This document shows, piece after piece, positions 33,852 to 45,187 of a stretch of 64,000 nt of DNA. A model generated the notes under the pieces. That model did no database searches and was not told where the DNA came from. It saw nothing but the letters and a program-made list of their open reading frames with translations. Numbering within the stretch: position 1 is the stretch's first letter; the number at the start of each line of letters is the position of its first letter. A program made the translations under genes and the position numbers. The stretch covers positions 744,001-808,000 of the forward strand of contig VDMD01000001.1 of assembly GCA_007026445.1 (NCBI GenBank), given 5' to 3'. The DNA comes from Schizophyllum amplum. Its lineage: Eukaryota > Basidiomycota > Agaricomycetes > Agaricales > Schizophyllaceae.

Positions 33852-35465
33852 CTTGTGAACACTGATCTGGTCGTTGCTGGACAAACAGTGGATCGTTCCT
33901 TCGTTTCTTGTTGCGGAGTTCTGTAGAGCTGCGTTAAGTATGAGAATGCGAAACATTCAATGACAAAGCTGAGTAAGTAGGTGCTGACTCAGGCCTCAGG
34001 CCCCAAGTTGAACAACGGGCTCTTCCGCTGGCGGCATAATTCTGTAGGCTGACAAACACGTTCGTCTGAAGGTGGCCCGCGTAGTCAGCATATTTATTCA
34101 CATCTAAACTGGCTCTCTCGTTCAGCTGATGAACGACGAAACGTTGACGAGTCGACGATGCTTGGGCTGGCGAGATGCAGGCAGGTCATGGACTTGCGCC
34201 AGCCATCATAGGCGTAATCGACCAGCATCAGCGTTGGTCTCTGAAAAATCAGGAAAGAATCATACAGTGAGAGTTCTGAGAGACTGACCACGAGCAGAGC
34301 GAACTTGATGCCACTTTCGCCTAAATCACGTCGAATACATGACCGCCGGTCCCACGTTCGTTCAGACGCGGCGAAGAGAGGTGTTCGCCGCAACGTCCAT
34401 CGCAAGCGTCATGCTAATTGTACGAAGTCGTTTAAGAGTTGGTTGAGAGAGAATCGTGGTTCATCGTACTGTGTCTTGATGACGTCCTGAAAGCCTGCTA
34501 TCCGGGTTTCTTCTCTTGCTAAGTTCTTGTCCGCCGTGTCTATCGGGGTAGCGTGTTTGTTCGCATTCTCTGGCAACAAGACGTGCTCGGCCCCGTAGCC
34601 CTCAGGGTCGTTCAAGCTGACATGCTAAAGCAAGTTCGAGTGCTCGACGTCTGCATCGTTGAGGCCCAAACGCCTGCGCGCTCTCAGGTCGTAGAGCGCA
34701 CTCAGAGGCATATGCCATGGGAGTTAACATCGAGTTCTGGGTTCAGTTGCTCAAGGACGCCGTTGGAAGGCATGCTGCCTGACCAAATGAAACTAGCATT
34801 TAATTCGCGTCAGCGCGGGTGCTAGGGCAGATGGTACTGCGGGCTTACAGTCGTGGTCGTTGCAGGTGTGAATGGTCAAAGGTGCGCTCAAGCGAGCGCA
34901 TGAGTGCCATGGCTACCCTCACGCGGGTTTGATTAAGGTGCGAGCCTGGTGACGGAGGAAGGTTTATTGGCATTTGCATGCGGAAAGCGCAAAAGGCGCG
35001 CAAAGAATGAGTAGCAAGGCTTTGGACTATGTGTGCTTGCAGAGAGTCATTGATGCAGAAGGATTCAGCGAATAACACTGGTCAAGTGGGACTGGAGAGG
35101 AATCAGGAGACAGAGAAAACGTCGAGGACTGAGCGTTCAATGAGGAAACTTCGCGCACCGGGAATCCGGACCGAAGCTCCGGCCACCGTGCACGTGCGCT
35201 GTTCAAGTTCCACGCCGTGTTCTGCAGCGCGGTCTGAGCTGCCCACTTTCCCAGCGTGAGTTAAGCTGCAGTCGAGCCAGACAGGAAGGAATGTACGATA
35301 GCAAGTGGAGATCATAGGCAGAACATACTTACAAACAAAACGGACAAAAATATACGTACATACCCAAAGCAATACGAATTGATACTCGTGTCCAACGCCT
35401 CAAATCATCATCCAGCAACCTTGTACGCCCGAGTCAAGTCTTCATGTACTTGCGCGATAAACTCC
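33852..35465. other. Region without a recognised gene; possible unrecognised minus-strand exons
   Basis: On the minus strand two pieces look protein-like. The first (34615-34409) reads NDPEGYGAEHVLLPENANKH and ends FSLNQLLNDFVQLA before a stop. The second (34405-34094) has LGESGIKFALLV, a possible 45-50 nt intron (GTCAGT...TTTCAG, about 34293-34242) and RPTLMLVDYAYDGWRKSMTC. I could not join them into one frame. This could be an unrecognised gene or a decayed one. The rest of the stretch shows nothing. Confidence 0.25.
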
Positions 35466-37720
35466 TCAAGCTCCATGAACCAAGAACGGCCAACGGTCAC
35501 TCTCCGAGCTCCTCGCGAACGCCACCTTCTTGTCCGCGCCCCCATGCCCGCCACGCTCGCTGTGCCCAGTACCCATACCACTGCCGTTACGCTCCGTAGC
35601 CATCCCGTCGTACAACGAAAACGACCCATACGTCGCACCCCCCTCCGAATGGCCGTCCGCCCAATCCGGCGACATCGGCGGCGCGAACGGCGTCTGGGGC
35701 GGCATAGGGATGATGGGCGAGGTCGGCGGCGACGGCGGCGAGAAATATGGCGATGGCATGTGATGCGAAGCCGGTGCGTACTGCGCTGACGTTGTGAAAT
35801 GCGAGGGTGTTGCGAGATGCGGCGACGACGCAAGATGCGCCGGCGTCGAGGCGAGAGACTGCGGGGCCAGCCATGGGGCGTGGCAGTAATGCGCGGGCGG
35901 GGCGCGCGTTGACTGCGCCACTGAACCTATCGTCGAATGCGCGGGCGGGTACCAGCTGGCAGCGTTCGGCGACGCGGCCATCGGCATCGACGGGGGCGGA
36001 AGAGAGAAGCTGGGTGATATAGGGAAGGCCGAGGGTGGCTGAGGAAAGCCAGACATGGAGGAGGGCGGCTGGGGGTAGCCGGACATAGACGTAGGTGGCA
36101 GCGAGAAGCTGGGAGACACAGGAAAGGCTGGCGTCATCCCGAGGGGCGTGAGCGGCTGCCCTAACGTGCTGGAGTACGGCGTCCAGTTCATGTACGGCAC
36201 GACGTGCGCGGATGACGGGGCAGCATATCCATGGCCGGACGGCGCGGTGTATCCATGATTGGCCGACGAGGTGTATCCTTGACTGTATGACGGGGCGTAT
36301 CCGTGACCGGCCGGTGCGGCGTACCCGTGAGTGGAGGGCGCGGCGTACATGTGACTGGGCACGGACTGGCTCGGCGGAAGACCGGACGGTGCGTAGCCAA
36401 GACCGGTCGGCGCAGCGAAATGCGAGTAAGGCGACAGCGAGGCCGTTGAGGTGGGTGGCTGATAATGAGACATCGGGGGCGGCTGCATGCCCTCGTCATC
36501 CAGCGATAGCCGCTCGCCTACCAGCGGCGTCGGTGCCTGTAGCATGATCGGCGGAGCAGGCGGCGATTCTGCAAAGTAGTCAGAGCCCTGTTCATCACAT
36601 ACGAAGTTCTGACAGAAGACTGACCAAAGGCTGCTTTGTTGGGCGCATCATCATATAATGTCTTGCTCGGCACAGCGAGGTAGCTCGCTCTGCGGGATTC
36701 GGGGCTGGGCCGACGCTCCGGGGAGGAAGGCCGCCGGGCGGACGACATCGACGCCGTCCTGCTCATGGACAAAAGGGACCGGAGCACCGAGCGTACGTCT
36801 TCGGGGCGTCCGCGAGGGGCTTCGGGATGCGGTACGGAGAGGAAGGTCTGGCTGTTGCATAAAGGTGCATCTTCGTTGAAATATATCGCGCAATCATCGT
36901 CGTCGTTCGTCTCCGTCCACTCACCGTTCGTCTTCGTGCAGTCGTCGTTCGTCTTCGCGTAGTCCTCGTACGTCTTCCCGCCAGAAGGGGCGCCCTTCGC
37001 GCTGAGATAACTTCCCTTCGCGCCGAGAGCATCTGCATTCGCGCCACCGAGAGGGCCAGCTCTCGGTGCGCGGGTCTTGGGCGTAGCGAGTATAGAGCGA
37101 AGAGACTCCAGCAGGTCGCATGCGTCCAAGGCCAAACCGTGTGTGGCGGTATCCTCGGTATGCGTGTCCGGCTTCGCATCGCAGAGGTCCTCTTCGGCTG
37201 CACTGGGACTTTCTTCCGCTGTGCAAGACGCGTCTTTCGCCTCGCAAGTCTCTTTCGACTCGTCCGCTTCGCAACCGTCCGTGTCCACAAAGTTGATGTC
37301 GTACGTCGTCACGCCGGCCACTGACAGTTTCGTCTCGCTGCCGTCCCCGCCGCAGAGAACGAGGGACTGGTCGTGCGGCGCAATCGAGATGCGGGTAACG
37401 GAAGCGCGGGTGATATCCAAGGAGAGTCGCGTGGTCGGGGCCGCACCGGGCGTCCCGCTGTCCTCCAGTTGCATCGTTATCTTTGTCTCCGCGCCATTAG
37501 GCGCCCGAGTGGCGAGCGCCACACTGGGGAATGCGTGCGCCACACTAGGAAGTACGGGCGCCGTCACGTCCGGGCCTGACGCCATAGTCGGCGAGGCAAC
37601 TGTCGAAGAGGCTTCGCTTGAGTTCACTGATTCTGAATGAAAGACAGACACATGAGCGGCGCGAAGAGCGGTAGAACTAGATTAGCGCGCACCGAAGTGG
37701 TCGATGTTCCCGCCTCCCAT
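35466..37720 (-). CDS. Disordered Pro/Ser-rich protein of unknown function
   Basis: No domain recognised. The first exon is very short: ATG at 37720, MGGGNIDHF, donor GTGCGC, intron to CAG near 37630, then SVNSSEASSTVASPTMASGP. The N-terminal half (to about 36640) has one ordered-looking stretch (ETKITMQLEDSG, TRLSLDITRASVTRISIAPH, LCGGDGSETKLSVAGVTTYD), a possible beta-rich module. Acidic and Asn/Thr repeats and a Ser/Arg segment (SSARRPSSPERRPSPESRRA) follow. After an intron near 36570 the C-terminal half is Pro/Ser/Tyr-rich with repeats of GYAAPS/GYTAPS type (36190-36340) and of PSFSLPPPSM (35990-36160). The stop used here is at 35466; another frame continues to 35408 as MELEEFIAQVHEDLTRAYKV, which might be the real end if an unseen intron lies before it. 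Confidence 0.6.
36190..36345 (-). repeat. In-frame GY(A/T)APS coding repeat
   Basis: Degenerate repeats of about eight codons encode HGYAAPAGHGYAPSYSQGY, SSANHGYTAPSGHGYAAPSS and similar. They are clear both in protein and as a recurring CCATGGCCGG/CCGTGACCGG-like DNA pattern. Confidence 0.6.
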
Positions 37721-38511
37721 CTTCGTTCGCGTATGTCGTCGATCGAAGTGACTGAGGGTTGGACTGTGGGGTGGCGACGGCTAAGACAGAGGGCTATGGC
37801 GGAAAAGGGTCGGTGGTGGTCAAGGGTAACGTAGGAGTGAGGCGCTTAAGCTGAGCTTGAATCTGGCACGGGACCGGCTCGGCGTGCGCGGTGTTCGTTG
37901 ATGTAACGATGACTCATTCGTCAAAAGAACAATGCAATCGCCGTATCACCGCTCAAAGAGCGCTGCCTCGCCGGAGCCTGGTCTGTAAACAAACAGGCAT
38001 CAGTCTCAGATCCCTCGAGGGTGGCAGATTTACGCACCCTTCAAGAACAAAGCAGCATATACTTAAGTTACGATCCGAAATTGCAGCTTGAACTCGAAGA
38101 CCTCCATTTTACAGCTGAGTTTTCAAGCCGAGGTCGAGGTCATGCCGAGTGCCTCGTGGGTCTGACACAGCGCTGAGAAGACAAGACACGGACATCTCAA
38201 AGGAGGTTGCTTTGTGGTACTGCCAGCTGCTTAGATGCAGCGAGTCATTCCGGCTGTGGGAGATGGCGCCTAGCTACGCTCGGCAAACGAATGAGAGGGC
38301 ATTGGCAATGGCAATGGCAAGCCATCTTTCCATGCATACCGGAATCCCGGCCCGGGTCAATGACAGGGGTGTTCCTCCCACAGTCCTCCTCAAAGTACAA
38401 CTTGCATCTTCATCAACAGCGATGGTCAGTCGGATTCCCCAGGTTTAGCGTCTGAATCTCCCTAATTTCCAGATAAAATTGCGTTCCCACTAATTCCCTC
38501 AGTCTAACAAA
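37721..38511. other. Intergenic, divergent gene pair
   Basis: About 790 nt between the starts of the disordered-protein gene (-) and the IMPACT-family gene (+). A short GGCAAT triplet repeat is at about 38302-38320. No supported gene. Confidence 0.4.
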
Positions 38512-39574
38512 ATGACCGACGCTCCGAAATCTCACACCCTCGACGCCTTCATCCAGCACTCCAAGCCGCCTCCAACGCCCATCGCCACCTCGCAAGAGAT
38601 CCGTGACCGAGGCTCCATCTTCGTCGCCAACGTCTTCCGCGCTGCGACCCTTAACGAGGTGCAGCGTTGCGTAAAGCACTTGCGCAACGTCGCGCACGGC
38701 GCGCGCCCCGCGTCGCACGAGATGCACGCCTGGCGCTGTATGCAGACGCGGCCGGGGATGACGGGGCTGGGCGGGCCGGAGGAGTTCGAGCTCGTGAAGG
38801 GGAGCGCGGACGATGGCGAGCAATGGTCGGGCAATCGCATTCTCAAGGTCATGGAGGCGCACGGCACCCTCGATGCTGTGGTGGTTGTGAGTCGGTGGTA
38901 CGTTGATGTCTCTACTAATGTACCCCTCTATCGTCACTTCATAATCACCCATTCTGCGCTCGTGTTCTTGCCATTCTTCCGACATTGTACTAATTAAGCT
39001 GTGCAGGTACGGCGGCGTCATGCTCGGCCCCTCGCGCTTCACCCACATAGAGTCTTGCGCCGCGGAGGTATGTCAGACGTTCAAAAAGAAGGTCGAGGCG
39101 GACGAGCTGCTCACGACGCTCACCACGTTGGACGACTTGCTCGTCGATTTGCGCGCGGAGCTGGCTGAAAAACGGACCTTGAGGGCAAATCAGGACGCAG
39201 CGAAGGCAAACGAGGACGCAGCGCGGGCGGACGGGGAGTCCGTGAAGGCGGGCGGGGAGTCCGTGAAGACGGGCGGAGCCTCCGTGAAGGCGGGTGCGGC
39301 CCCAGTACAAGCGAAGACCCCCGACTACGCATCCTGGATAGAGACCGACTTTGCAAAGGCGCGGCGGCTCGTGAGGGCGCGCGAGCTGTCTATCAAGGCC
39401 GTGAAGACGGCGCTGGCGAAGCTGGAGGCGGAGGCGAAGGTCGAGGCGGAGGCGGAGGCAGGTACGAAGGCGGGGGCAGTGAATCAGGCCGGGACAGTGA
39501 CGGAGGCAGGGGCAATGACGGAGGCCGGGACAGTGGCGGAGGCCGGGGCAGCGACGGAGGCACCACCGCTGTAG
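38512..39574 (+). CDS. IMPACT-family (UPF0029) protein with alanine/glutamate-rich repeat tail
   Basis: Two exons (38512-38897 and 39007-39574) give about 317 residues. The N-terminal part is an IMPACT domain: TSQEIRDRGSIFVANVFRAA, HLRNVAHGARPASHEMHAWR, DDGEQWSGNRILKVMEAHGT, DAVVVVSRWYGGVMLGPSRF and THIESCAAEV. The family includes yeast Yih1, which competes with Gcn2 for Gcn1. This protein lacks the RWD domain that Yih1 has in front, so it resembles the shorter family members (yeast YDL177C type). The second half contains a coiled segment and alanine-rich repeats: DGESVKAGG/GESVKTGG/GASVKAGA (39230-39300) and tandem EAGTVTEAGAMTEAGTVAEA near the stop. The repeats are likely disordered. Function beyond the domain is unknown. 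Confidence 0.8.
39480..39570 (+). repeat. Coding minisatellite, about 18-nt units
   Basis: Repeats of (ACGGAGGC(A/C)GGG(A/G)CAGTG)-like units encode TEAGTV, TEAGAM, TEAGTV, AEAGAA, TEA. The units are in frame and close to the stop codon, so copy number can vary without breaking the domain. Confidence 0.65.
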
Positions 39575-40564
39575 AAGCAGGGATGCGCGCCGTTGTCGAC
39601 GTATGGACTACGCGTCAGACAAGGTAAACTCGTCCCCGCTTACTTCTCCGGAGCAACTAAAATCATTGTGCTCCAGACATCGGCGTCCTGGCCATGACAG
39701 GCCGCAGCTCCATATCATCCGCCGCCTCGAGCTGCATTCCAGTGGCGGCGACATACTGCCCAATGCGCGCCCCATCAGGTCGAGAGGAGTCATACTGAGG
39801 CCGCTTCTTGTCATCGCGAAGGTGTACGGCCTGTCATACACGTCCTACCTGCGTTTTCTAACATTACCGACGCTATAGGTCATAGATTGAACTCGATTCA
39901 AGGAGTGCTATGGATGGCGTACGGCATACGGTCCTCGCGGAGGATCATTGGCCTCGCGAGGAAGGACCCATCGGCCTCGCAGGGAAGGACCAACGGCCCC
40001 ACGAGGGCAATACCGGACTCCCTCGACATCGAAGGTCTCCTCCAGCTCCCATCGATCGGCGTCGGTGTCAAATCGGTGGCACACAAGGCCTCGGGAGAGC
40101 CCGTTCACTCCTCCTGTTCTACGAATTGTGCGCCGCATGTGCATGAACGTTCGCCCCGCGCTGGAGCCTGATCTTACTTATGTCTGTCACTACTTCATTG
40201 CGCGGGCAATAGGTGTGCCAAAAGCTGCGGTGAACCTTGTACATCCAAATCTAGCATCACAGCTTCTTTCACGACCGCCGTATTGCAGTGGACCTCGTCT
40301 ACAACCGCTATCCCGTATGTCTGCCGGACTCCCAATGATGCCTGAATTCCAAGAGGGTGTGTATTAACCAGATGCATAGACGTACTTCAGAAAGCCAGAC
40401 GCATAGACGTAGTCTCAAGTGCAACAAGCGTGGTCCATAGCGCAGCAAGCGTGGTCGGAAGTAAGCCGCGCGGCAGCTGCAAGTAGAAACCTCCCACTAC
40501 ATAATTTCCGCGTCCGAGGCGAGGGAAAGCATACACGCTATCTACTCCATATCGTTCCGTAGGT
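39575..40564. other. Region without a recognised gene; possible decayed minus-strand gene
   Basis: Three minus-strand patches look coding-like: 40377-40195 (YGIAVVDEVHCNTAVVKEAV), 40144-39908 (VCHRFDTDADRWELEETFDV, then EGVRYCPRGAVG) and 39841-39608 (VYDRPYTFAMTRSGLSMTPL). They are in different frames and I recognise no family. An unrecognised or degenerate gene is possible. Confidence 0.2.
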
Positions 40565-41509
40565 CTACTTCTTGCCGCCGTATGTCGCCTTGCGCCCGAT
40601 ATCGAATGGAACGTACTTGTACTTGACCATGTGTCTGAAAGGGAGGAGAGGGAAAGTAGGAGTGAGGTAAGGTGGATAAATTATTGGTGAGCACCACGAC
40701 ATCTGGACGAAAGTGTCCACTCACTGAATTTGTCGCCGCATAGTGAGGGTGAAGAGAACGAAGAAGTACACGACGAGGATGGGCCAGTAGACGGGGACGT
40801 CGAAGACCTCGGAGGTGGTGCAGAACAGCGCGATAACGGTCGCGCGCGTCGATGACAGCCTGCATAGACGTGAGCAGTTAGCGGATGATGATAGGGTGGA
40901 GATGACAGTTGGGAGAATGGTGGTTGGGCGGACATCGCAGCTGGAGAAGGCTACGCACCAGAACTGCCACTCAGGCAGGCGCCGGACGAAGGGCCGGAAC
41001 TCGTCGTCGCGCTGGCTGGGGAGAGGACTTGAAGCGCCGTCTCCGCCGCCCTCCATGTCGTCTGCCATAAGGTCCTCCTGCAGTGACGGGTCGAACTTGG
41101 GTTGGAGGAAGGCCAGCAAGAGATTCAAGAGGTAGATGGCGAGTGCATCTAGGGGTGGGTGTCATTTATATGTGGCGCGACGCGTAAAAGGGGCGACATA
41201 CAGCATACTAGGAGGGGAGACGAGATGGATTAGACCAAGCGCATTTCGATCGTCGTGCGAGACTAACCTATATACCACTAAGGAGTTCATGTCAGCGCAG
41301 TCCAGCAGAAAAAGCAGAATACGCACCCCTTGACTGAACACGATCCGGAGCATGAATACAGCCAGCAACCCCGCCGTGCTGAGCCAGCGCTGCAAGCTGT
41401 ATGGCGTCCACTTGTCGAGCATCGACTGGTACTTCCGCATGGCGTTCGCATACTGCGCCTGCAAATTCTGCACCGGCGAGCCCTCGACCGTTTCGTTCTC
41501 GGACATCAT
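40565..41509 (-). CDS. RER1: RER1, ER retrieval receptor
   Basis: Golgi membrane protein that returns escaped ER membrane proteins in COPI vesicles. Start ATG at 41509 ([19 protein letters not shown]; the second Met is three bases in). Seen: [34 protein letters not shown] (first membrane segment), [74 protein letters not shown] and the tail KATYGGKK before the TAG at 40565. Four membrane segments and the conserved [11 protein letters not shown] are diagnostic. Five or so introns; the length is typical (about 205 residues). Divergent from the kinase gene at 41729. Confidence 0.93.
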
Positions 41510-41728
41510 CGTGGTGGGCGGCGGAGGAGAAACAAGAGTAAGCGCTCGTCCCGCGCCCCGGCAGTCGTGTCAACTGCCCTGGCGCCCGCTTGGACCTTTG
41601 GGCCGAAAAAGGACTCCACGTGACTGCGTGATCCGTGCGGGGCGACGGGCCGCAGCCACCGTCCCGTCCCGCTCTTATTCCTCCTGCCCTCCAGTCACCC
41701 CGATGTCCTTCTCTTGTTCGCGCCCGTC
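41510..41728. promoter_or_regulatory. Shared divergent promoter region
   Basis: 219 nt between the start codons of RER1 (-) and the glycerate-kinase-like gene (+). No strong TATA box seen. Confidence 0.45.
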
Positions 41729-42775
41729 ATGCTCCCGAGGTCGGTGGAGATCATAGCAGAACATGTGCTGAAGCAGCTGGAGGCATCTCCCCGCGAGTCG
41801 CGCCCGCTCTTCGTTGCGCTGCAGGGTCCGCAGGGCAGCGGCAAGTCGTACACGACCAACCTCTTGCGCGACTACCTCACGGCCGCGCCTCAGTCGCTGC
41901 GGGTAGCGGTGCTATCCATCGATGACCTTTACTTAACCCACGACGGGCTCGTTGCTCTTGCCCAGTCCGGGAACCCACTGTGGAGAGGCCGTGGTCAGCC
42001 TGGCACCCACGACGTCGAGCTCGGCGTGCAAGTCCTATCCAAGCTCAAGGAGGGCAGGGAGGAGGTCGAGCTTCCACGCTTCGAGAAGAGCCTGTTCGAT
42101 GGCGAGGGTGACCGGCTTCCTAGGGACGGCACCGGACCCATCGTCAAGCCGCCCGTGGACGTCGTACTCCTCGAGGGCTGGGGCGCCGGCTTCTATCCCA
42201 TCTCGGGAGAGGAGCTTGAGATGCGCTGGAACGGCGACTGGAGGGAAGAGCGTGTACGCCTGGGCCTTGCGGACACGGAACTGGGCACCATGGGTCATGT
42301 AATCGCGATCAACGAGTCGCTGAAGGAATATGTCAAACTCTGGCAGTTCTTCGACGTCTTCGTGCAGGTGCGTGATACAGTCGTGACTTCTATACACTCT
42401 TCTAACTTCGTCCTCCTCAGCTCGTACCTGCACCCACGGAAGCCTCCCCTTATGCCGTCATCTACAAGTGGAGGCTTGAGCAAGAACACAACATGAAGGC
42501 GACAAACGGTGGAAAGGGCATGACCGACGAGGCCGTGAAGAAGTATGTGTTCATCGAATTATCATTTTTACTGTCAGAAGCTGATCATCCGGCGCAGATT
42601 CGTCGATCGGTACATCCCTGGCTACGTCTTCTTCGGCGACGGCGTCACCGACGGTGTTGTTGGAACCTTGGAAGGAGCCGATGAGTCCTTGACAAAGCCG
42701 CCCAGCTGGACAGGCCGCGGGCTTCGTCTAATTATCGCGCCAGATAGGTCCGTGGTGGGCATGGAGCATTTCTAA
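41729..42775 (+). CDS. TDA10: P-loop kinase, D-glycerate 3-kinase / Tda10-like
   Basis: ATP-dependent kinase of the fungal Tda10 / plant glycerate kinase group. Start at the ATG at 41729 (MLPRSVEIIAEHVLKQLE). Walker A: FVALQGPQGSGKSYTTNLLR. VAVLSIDDLYLTHDGLVALA holds the acidic substrate-site motif. Then NPLWRGRGQPGTHDVELGVQ, LPRFEKSLFDGEGDRLPR, VVLLEGWGAGFYPI and MGHVIAINESLKEYVKLWQF. After an intron (42368-42419) LVPAPTEASPYAVIYKWRLE, and after a second intron FVDRYIPGYVFFGDGV and GRGLRLIIAPDRSVVG to the TAA at 42775. The family's physiological substrate in fungi is not settled; glycerate is inferred from the plant enzymes. Confidence 0.85.
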
Positions 42776-43207
42776 TGGCAGTACAGGTCTCCGTGTATCA
42801 TACAGAAGTCAAATCATAAACTTTGCACCTCTATTTCTTTGCCTTGGGCTGTTCCCTGTACCATCCGCACCGCTCATCTGCGCAGGGTATTCGACAACGC
42901 AAGATCTGAATAGATGTCCGGTCCAGACGGAATGAGTCTAACAGACAGCAGCACCGGTCATTGTCCTCGACGCGGCTCCCGCCAACCCAATCAAGGCGCG
43001 GAAGCAACACAGATGGACACCGCACGTTAACGCGCGAAATCACGGGCATCTTCGAGGTCGCGTCTGAACGACGGCGACTAGGAGTTCATCCTCCTACAAC
43101 AACTTCGTCACTATTCAGGATTATTGGGAAACGGGCGCCTCGTCCACCCAACACCACAGGTCGTTTTCTGCCATCGCCATCGCCCGTGAGCCATCGGACG
43201 CCTTGAC
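42776..43207. other. Intergenic region
   Basis: 432 nt between two tandem + genes, presumably the 3' end of the kinase gene and the promoter of the lipase gene. Nothing specific seen. Confidence 0.4.
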
Positions 43208-44854
43208 ATGGCTCCCCTCGCCCTCGCCCTAATCCTATCAGGCCTCGTCCAGAGTTTACTAGTCGCCGCGTTCCCATCCCGCCTCCCGTTCATATCTGTT
43301 CCTCCCCGCCTGCCACTCCTTCCCATCCCTCCACGTCTGCCGCCGCATTCGATCATTCGCAATTCTACCGGCTCGACCGCACCTCCCGAAGGCTCGCCAG
43401 TGCGAACGCTGACCACCCACGACCTCGCAGAGCTGGCGCCTTACGCACAATTCGCCCGCGCCGCGTACTGCCCGGAAGGCGCTGCGACCTGGTCGTGTGG
43501 TGGTGCGTGTTCTGTTCGGCCGTGGTGTTTTCTTATCTCTCCTGGACTCGTTTTCGACATTTTCTTCGAGACTCTCGATGCAAACTCTCATTCGAACTCA
43601 CCGCAATGCAGCGGCCTGCGATGCGAACAAGGACTTTGTGGTCACGCTTTCTGGAGGCGACGGAGATGGTGTGCAATACTGTGCGTGTTTGGCTAGGGAT
43701 ATGGGAATCCCTTCTGCGACCTCACATCACCTGCTTCCTCCTCGCCCATCCTGCGCCACAGACTACGTCGGCTACTCAGCCTCCTTGGATACTGTTGTTG
43801 TCGGGCATCAGGGCACGAACCCAACGAAGCTGTACGTGCAGAATGCTGTCTACTATCTCTTCCTCGAGACCAACAAAGCCTGATCCTCTTCGGGCCATAG
43901 CATCGCAGACTTGACCGACATACGCCTGCTCCAGGGCCGCCCTGACCCGGCGCTCTTCCCCAACATTACGCGCTCCGCCCTCGTACACCTGGGCTTCCGC
44001 GACGAGCACGCACGCACGGCGCGGAACATACTCGAGGAGGTGACGGCGCTTATGGGTGCGCTGAAGACGACGCGGGTAGCGGTGGTGAGTACGGTGCGGC
44101 TCTGCAGCCGTTAGCCGGGAATATGGCCTGATTTCCGGATTCACAGGTAGGACACTCCCTCGGTGGTGCCCTCGCGGAGCTCGATGCAGTTTACCTCGCC
44201 CTCAATTTGCCCGCCGCGCTCAAAAGAGGGGGCAACACTGCTGTAAACGTCACCGTAAAGGCCGTTACCTTTGGCAAGCCGCGTGTAGGCAACGCGGCGT
44301 GGGCGACGCTGGTCGATGAACACGTAGGTATTCGGGCCCTACCCAAGTCGCATATTCTTGCGAATCAAGCTCGTCATCTGAATCATGCACGCTAACGCTC
44401 GCGCCAGGTCAACATGACGCGCGTGAACAACATGAGGGGTTGGATTTAATTTATTTGCAGCGTTCCCGCTCGTTACTCTGACGTTTCTCCAGATATAGTC
44501 CCCGTCATACCCTCACGTCACCTCAACTATGAGCATCCGCGCGGGGAAGTGCACCTACTCGGTGCAGGGAACGCGGTCGCTTGTCCAGGTGCGTGTACTT
44601 GTCGTGGCGCTCAAACCGGATGCATTCCCCTGATATTCGTACTCGGTAGGTAATGACGACGCATACGACCCGGAATGCCAGATTCAGACGGTACCGACTA
44701 TCCTTCAGGGAAATGTTCTGGATCATGTGCGTGTACTCATCCTGCACTTACTGTTTCTGCGTGGTTTCTTGTCGTGGCGATCTTTGACTAATGCGACCTG
44801 TAGCTGGGTCCCTACGAGGGCGTATCTATTGGAACGATATACTGCGTGGCTTAG
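43208..44854 (+). CDS. Secreted class 3 lipase
   Basis: Extracellular triacylglycerol lipase of the Rhizomucor/Thermomyces type. Start ATG at 43208: MAPLALALILSGLVQSLLVA is a clear signal peptide, followed by a Pro-rich pro-region. The mature part begins LAELAPYAQFARAAYCPEGA. Then YSASLDTVVVGHQGTNPTKL (oxyanion region), ALVHLGFRDEHARTARNILE, VVGHSLGGALAELDAV (nucleophile Ser, codons split by an intron at about 44085-44147), VKAVTFGKPRVGNAAWATLV, DIVPVIPSRHLNYEHPRGEV (catalytic Asp and, just after, the His) and a C-terminus ending EGVSIGTIYCVA at the TAG at 44852. About eight introns; one donor is GTTGGA. The Ser-Asp-His triad is complete, so an active enzyme is expected. Confidence 0.85.
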
Positions 44855-45187
44855 GGAAATTGTGGGGTCTGTGATACTCATTACCGGAGAAGTGCCGTTG
44901 AGATAGACAGGTCCAGGAATTCGAGGGAGGTCCTGTTATATTATTGCCCTCATTCGACTACAACATATCCTGTCTTTACGTGCATCAGTTCCATTGGTCT
45001 CATTTTTTCAGCTCTAGCCTGCGGCTTGGGCTGGCCAAAAGCTTTGACGATTTTGCAATCAGCTTTCAAGCAGATCCATATTTGGCTGTGTTTTGACCAG
45101 TACGCGTTCTTGGCCGCGGCGCCCTATCGAGTCATCGACGCCGACGACGATGAGCTCGTCTAGTACAAGTCGTTTGTTTGCAACACC
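44855..45187. other. Intergenic region
   Basis: 333 nt between tandem + genes. Nothing specific seen. Confidence 0.4.
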
